Origin: Erodium maritimum
Lineage: Eukaryota; Streptophyta; Magnoliopsida; Geraniales; Geraniaceae
Assembly: GCA_963921825.1 (NCBI GenBank)
Contig: OY997588.1
Location: forward strand, 128,557,203 to 128,621,202
Reading direction: 5' to 3'
DNA length: 64,000 bases
The position numbers and the translations under genes are program-made. Each line of letters opens with the position of its first letter. Position 1 is the first letter of the stretch. Under the pieces are notes generated by a model. That model was not told where the DNA came from and ran no database searches. It saw only the letters and a program-made list of their open reading frames with translations. Below, in pieces: positions 59,306 through 64,000 of this stretch.

Positions 59306-60981
59306 TGTTAGTCTTAGTGCCCGTAGTTCAATCATAAATGTCCAAATGTATATATCATCATTAGCAATAAGATTAAAGCGGTTTTCTATTACTTATGTGT
59401 TGGAGTAATATATCGATGTGATTTCTGATCTATGCCCACCATGCGAATAAAACCATAGATCGAGATGGATCACACTCGATGGGTCCCTAGTCAATAAAGC
59501 TTCACTAGAAGCGACTAGTATGAAAGATGGCTCTTCATGGCTTACGTTCTGTTAGTCATTGGAATGGGATTCCGGAGTCTGATCATAGATATCATGTGGG
59601 ACATGATATTGGACGACCCGCCCTGAATATGCGCCATAGATTGAGTCATTAACATATTCAGTGTCGTAGCTTGTCATGTATCCTTAGACCAAGGAGTCTT
59701 TGTGATCACTATGCAGTCAACAACTAAGTTTGACCTGAGCCTAACGTTGTCCGTAACAGGGCTTCCATAACGGTCAGGATTGGCTTGGGGACGGGTTGCA
59801 TGAGTGACACGAAAGACGGCTAAGGGATTTATCCCTCATACTGAGGTATGGGAAAGATATCGGTTCTCGGCCGCTTGATCGAGAGTGACTGAAAGAATAG
59901 CATGGCCATGCACATGATACTAGGTATCATATATTCAGTCATCTCACATATCAAGGAACAGTGATTGAGAATAATAAGGATGACGGCTCTATGCCTTATC
60001 TCAATCAGGATATCGGAGATAAAAGGATAATGACAGGGACGACGGAAATGTTAGAATCGATTGGTTCGATTCGCTATGTAGTGTCAGGCAATACTAAAGT
60101 CTCGTTAGTTGCCACTTATATAGGATCAAGTAAAATGGGATTTTACGTTGATCTATCGACATGCATAGACCTAAGGGTCACACCGAAGGATGAAACTCAT
60201 TGACACATTTATGGAGAATGGCCAAAAGAGAGTTGTCTCGGGACATGACCAAAACTGGGTTTTGGGTCATGTGCCCGTAAGTGAATAGGACATTACGGAT
60301 CAAGACAAGGCTTGGAGTCTTGGGATTGATCGCGTTGGATAATGTTGGACATTTCCGGTATGGAAGGCTTGGAGGCGATGAGCACGTCACGGGACCTCGT
60401 TGGGAATGGCCATGGGCCATGTTCCAAGAGGCCCATGAAAGGCCCATGCAACCAAGGCCCATGGAACTAATTAATCAAGTCTTGATTAATTAGTACTAAG
60501 TAAGCAAGACAAGGATTAAGGTGTTGGTGATTCACCACCTAACCCATCTTGTCTTGCCATACTTAGCACCATACTTGTCTTACTTCACACCATGCTTCAC
60601 ACCTTACTTGTCCTTGATGGTTGTTGATGGTTTAAGTCATCTTTTTCCTACAACAAATCACAAGACAAGAATAGAAACACAACTTCTCTCCCTCTCACAC
60701 TACAATTTCGAGTTTGGCACTTTTCTTCCCTCTTGTTGTGTTCTTGAGTCATCTAAAGAAGAACTACGTGGCTTTGATTCCAATGGGATACGTAGGCGTC
60801 TTGGAGACTCAAGCCGATCATCGTTTCTTTGGTGTTCTCTTCCTTTTCTTGAACTAGTTGGTAAGGAAACATCCATATTGTTTATTCTCTTGTGTATCTA
60901 ATATTTGGTAGTGTTCTATGACATGGTCTCGAGTTATTTCCGCTGCAAGTATGTGTTCATACCCTCCATCGAGACCCAACA
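59306..60981 (+). repeat. 3' LTR of young copia
   Basis: 1,676 bp, the pair of 52,035-53,710, preceded by the polypurine tract gggcaagtgggagat. Confidence 0.97.
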
Positions 60982-63900
60982 GCCACGACTAGCAAAATAT
61001 ACATCGGTAATGTTAAACATTAAATAAATTGTGTACCTATGCAAATTAAACGGAGGAAATTTCATACTTACTGTTTTGTCTGATGTACATCCAGGACCCT
61101 CAGGTAGGTGAAAGGTTGCTGGTACAAAATCTTGTTCTCCTCGGCCAAGTATCCTGAATGTAACATCATCCTCGGAATCATGCGGGCATACGACCTAATC
61201 AACAACTCTAGCTCAGCATCCGATGTCCACCACTTGTGGCTGTCGTAGACATTAATGTGCCTTCCTGCTAAGTTCACCTCTACCAATATCCATGACCAAC
61301 TGCCTGAGCCCTTCATGTGCTGTAATGGAAAGTATACCTTCTGCAAGTTCTTCCAGTTTTTCCTAAACTCGTGTGGACATGCACCAAAAGCATACTCCAT
61401 CAACGCAGTCGAAGGGTTACCCTGCACACCTGACTCGAACTCCAATCCGCATAGCTCGTGGAACCAACAATCCAGTACAGAAGCGTCATGATCAGTGAAA
61501 ACATTCCGATACATACGTTGTTGTTTCCGTCTGCCATACAATTGATCGTCCATTTGCTGTGTACAATGAAAATCAGTAACCAAGTACAGATTAGTATACA
61601 AATGCATTTTTAATCATAAATTTTAAGAACAGTTAAACAAAATGTTATACAATAAATATAGTATACGAACCTCACGGGATACTGTTGATCCACGTGTCAA
61701 GAGGGTCTTGAAATATTCTTTACCCCTTGTGCCGTACGGAGTCGTGATTTCCTCGAACCCAACGAATTTGTCCAACACTGTGGCATGTTTCTTAGCACCA
61801 CTACGATACTTGTCGTACGGATCCCACATTGTCTGCGTCTCCATTTCTTCGTGGGAGACCTCACATAATCTCTTCCTCTTTCTTGAACTAGGACCCTCTA
61901 TGAATCCCTCTGGCACGCGTACCATGATGTGGACAAGAGAGTTCTCGAGAGCTGCGTCAGGCGGTGTAGGAGTTACTTGTACGTCGTCCATCCAAGATTC
62001 ACTTGACTCTTCCCCAACTACTGCACCTTCAAGATTAGGTTCTGACCAGGAACTCGGTGTGCTCGTCCCCGACTTTGTCGCCTCTGCCGACTCTTCCACT
62101 CATGTAGAGGGCTCCCATGGATGAGCTTGTACCAAAGCTTGAGGCTCAAACACTGCCCCCTCTACCGGTCCTGCTTGTTGTACCAGGTCCTTTAGCACAG
62201 ACTGTACCACCTCGTCTTCCGGTACTCGTGCAAGAGCAAACTCACTTGCTCCTCCAGATGCGACATCACAGTCTACAGGTTCCCCAGTACCACCAGTAGA
62301 CTCCACTTCCACTATTTGTCTTGAACCGCCTACAACTGGACCGGGAGGCCTTGACTGTGTACCATCATCTGCTCGACACGGTCGAGATCCGGTGTCTGAT
62401 TGTTCGGCACGGTCACGGGCAGCGGCGTTGGTGCGAAGTATCCTAAGGACCTCATCGATTTGAGTCCTTAACTCTGTAAATTGTCCTTCAGCCCATGTCC
62501 GCATCTTTCCCATTTCAGCTTTAACAGCTCGGATTTCTTCTACGACAGCTGATTGATCCACCGGTACGGGCTCTCTGACATCTTCCCGTATAGGGTCAAC
62601 CCGTACTTCTTCTCTTTCGGATGTCTCCTCGACCGGCGGTCGAAAGCTCCCAGGAAAATCTACTCCTCTATTTGGCTCTTCAGCAAGCGACTGAGCTGCA
62701 GGTTCCGGCTGCACTCCCTCATCATCCCACTGAATGGATCCTCCACTCTCCAAAAATGCAGACAGACGATCAATGTCGGAATTCGGATGATCTTCTGGTA
62801 ATACTCCGATATTCTGAATCCACGGGAGTTCCATCTCCACTGCCGTCGGGACGAGGACACTGTTGGCCACCTGCACCTGCATGGACATAACAATTACACT
62901 ACATTTTTGTGGCCGAGCTACATCAAACTTAGCTAAATCAGAATACCAAATTAACATTTTTTTACCTCAACTTTTGCAAGTGCTTTGGTGACCTCTTCTG
63001 CAGACGGCGGCTTGGACCACTTCAGAGACCATTTGAATAATTGTGGATGCTCCCCCGTGTACTGTTTATCTATGCAGGCCCACAATTTTTCGACTTCTGG
63101 CATACACTTGAACGCCAATATTTGTGTAACATACATAGTCATTCATAAACCCATCATTCATTTATATATTATTTTGCGGATAATAAAATTATCGTTAATT
63201 ACTATTGTACGTACCGTTAACACATGGAGAAAACCGCAAATGGTCCAGGTTGCACCACCTCTTGAAGTGGCGTACGCATCATACTTTGCCTTCAAATCTC
63301 GCATGCAATCCCTCCTCAGCCAATCGAAGGCTACATACTCCCATGGGTACTTGTTGAACATCTCGAGGTTATCCGCTAACCCCATCCAACTATCACAGAC
63401 CATTTTATCTCTTTTTCCACTTGGTACTAATGCATCTGAGACGAAGAGAAGTTGAGCCAGTTTGCATATGTCTAGATCTGGGGCTGACTTATTCCGTCGC
63501 TCAAGCCGAGTAGTCACCAGTTGGCCCAACTTTGCCTCCAACATCTCAGTCGACACACGATCAATGTCTTTAAAATGTGTGTTCTTCAACGATGTGGACT
63601 TGAATTGTTGTTGGAGCGCTTCATCTCCAAGGTTGGGTTGACTGCAATTCAACCCAGTTATAAGCGCAAAGTCCTTAAGGGTCAACCTGATCGGTCTCCC
63701 TTTGAACACAAACCACATCTCGGATGATCGTGGAATCTTCGTGCTCCTAGCCAAGAGGGCCCACGCAAGGTTGTTGGCGTGCATCCACTTTTTCGGGAAC
63801 TTAGTGAACCTCCCAAATGGACCATCTTGGAGCAGTTCAATTGTCAACTTGTCAGCTTTCAAGTCTTTCACCTTTGTTTCTAGCATTGTATAGTTGCACC

Positions 63901-64000
63901 TCTGATTGAGCCGACAGTGGAAGAACTGATCTTCTGTTAGTTTAGTTTCCAATCGTGGATACACCTGAGGTGGTTCCGAGGGAGTCGCAGTTGGAACAGA

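Larger units (their letters stand above)
52035..60981 (+). mobile_element. Young Ty1/copia element (8.95 kb)
   Basis: LTRs of 1,676 bp at 52,035-53,710 and 59,306-60,981, each TGTTAG...CAACA, differing at only two positions that I can see (52,111 versus 59,382; 53,693 versus 60,964). Target duplication GCCAC at 52,030-52,034 and 60,982-60,986. Primer-binding site at 53,712 and polypurine tract at 59,291-59,305. One gag-pol frame runs 55,257-59,291 with two premature stops. It sits in the last exon of the ULP1-like gene. Confidence 0.98.
44000..64000. mobile_element. Large Mutator-like element (MULE) with cargo
   Basis: Inferred unit holding a MURA-type transposase gene (44,865-47,292), short accessory ORFs (47,880-51,050), six motif arrays and a DUF1985/ULP1-like gene (51,886 to past the window end), interrupted by a copia element. 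The unity is supported by the same 8-mer motif filling every non-coding gap from 44,530 to 51,706. Transposase plus ULP1-like or DUF1985 gene is known in plant MULEs (Arabidopsis Kaonashi and VANDAL groups). The left end is only approximate and the right end lies beyond 64,000. Confidence 0.7.
51886..64000 (-). pseudogene. DUF1985 plus ULP1-like MULE gene (partial)
   Basis: Minus-strand gene continuing past the window end. Exon a (64000-63215): DUF1985 domain, EMWFVFKGRPIRLTLKDFAL then ITGLNCSQ. Exon b (about 63140-62966): its end, LAFKCMPEVEKLWACI; its 5' splice border has no clear AG. Exon c (62876-61671, length divisible by three): acidic linker with a coiled-coil-like part and a basic KRKRL stretch; one TGA at 62,100. 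Exon d (61556-61072): C48 peptidase-like region with VYFPLQHMKGSGSWSWILVE and INVYDSHKWW. Exon e (60988-60982, continuing 52029-51886): GDSGICTLKMIQ and end NWQLLL. The protease His is Ser (SW, not HW) and the Cys is Ser (GDSG, not GDCG); the Asp remains. Exon e is split by the copia element. Confidence 0.85.

Overview
This is a repeat-dense piece of a flowering-plant nuclear genome. The support is two intron-rich plant genes (a bHLH transcription factor of the BEE/HBI1-like kind and cytosolic glutaminyl-tRNA synthetase), plant-type Ty1/copia, Ty3/gypsy and LINE retrotransposons, hAT-type MITEs, and a Mutator-like element (MULE) with a DUF1985/ULP1-type cargo gene. No bacterial or organellar features, tRNA or rRNA genes were seen.

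Layout. 1-13,590 is a nest: a LINE on the minus strand is split by a long-LTR Ty3/gypsy element (3' part at 1-7,379) and by a solo LTR of the same family (9,586-12,342, with TSD TACGT). 14,023-15,273 is the bHLH gene (minus, six exons, 244 aa). 15,900-18,440 holds two LINE-like remnants with ORF1-type sequence but no endonuclease or reverse transcriptase. 18,718-23,453 is a complete but mutated copia element (minus, 200-bp LTRs, TSD CTCCA). 23,825-24,533 is a hAT-type MITE with relatives elsewhere. 25,440-28,610 is decayed sequence. 28,615-33,890 is a second minus-strand LINE split by another LTR of the first gypsy family, which itself carries an 880-bp inverted-terminal element. 33,900-36,100 has a 86-bp inverted repeat and a Myb/SANT-like fragment of Harbinger type. 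36,127-43,381 is the glutaminyl-tRNA synthetase gene (minus, 23 exons, all phases consistent, 789 aa), with a telo-box and a 384-bp MITE just upstream.

From about 44,000 to beyond the window end lies one large MULE. It carries a broken MURA-type transposase gene (+), small accessory ORFs of unknown function (one present as two diverged copies), and at its right a minus-strand DUF1985 plus ULP1-like gene. That gene's last exon is split by a very young copia element (52,035-60,981, TSD GCCAC, LTRs differing at two positions by eye). Six clusters of the 8-mer CCGCACGG/CCGTGCGG, in both orientations, sit only in the non-coding gaps of the MULE.

The transposase, a DUF1985 protein and motif arrays in non-coding gaps resemble the anti-silencing arrangement of Arabidopsis VANDAL MULEs (VANC proteins binding short element-specific motifs). 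This is the most interesting system in the window; the functional link is inference. Two host genes look intact; essentially everything else is transposon-derived and mostly broken.
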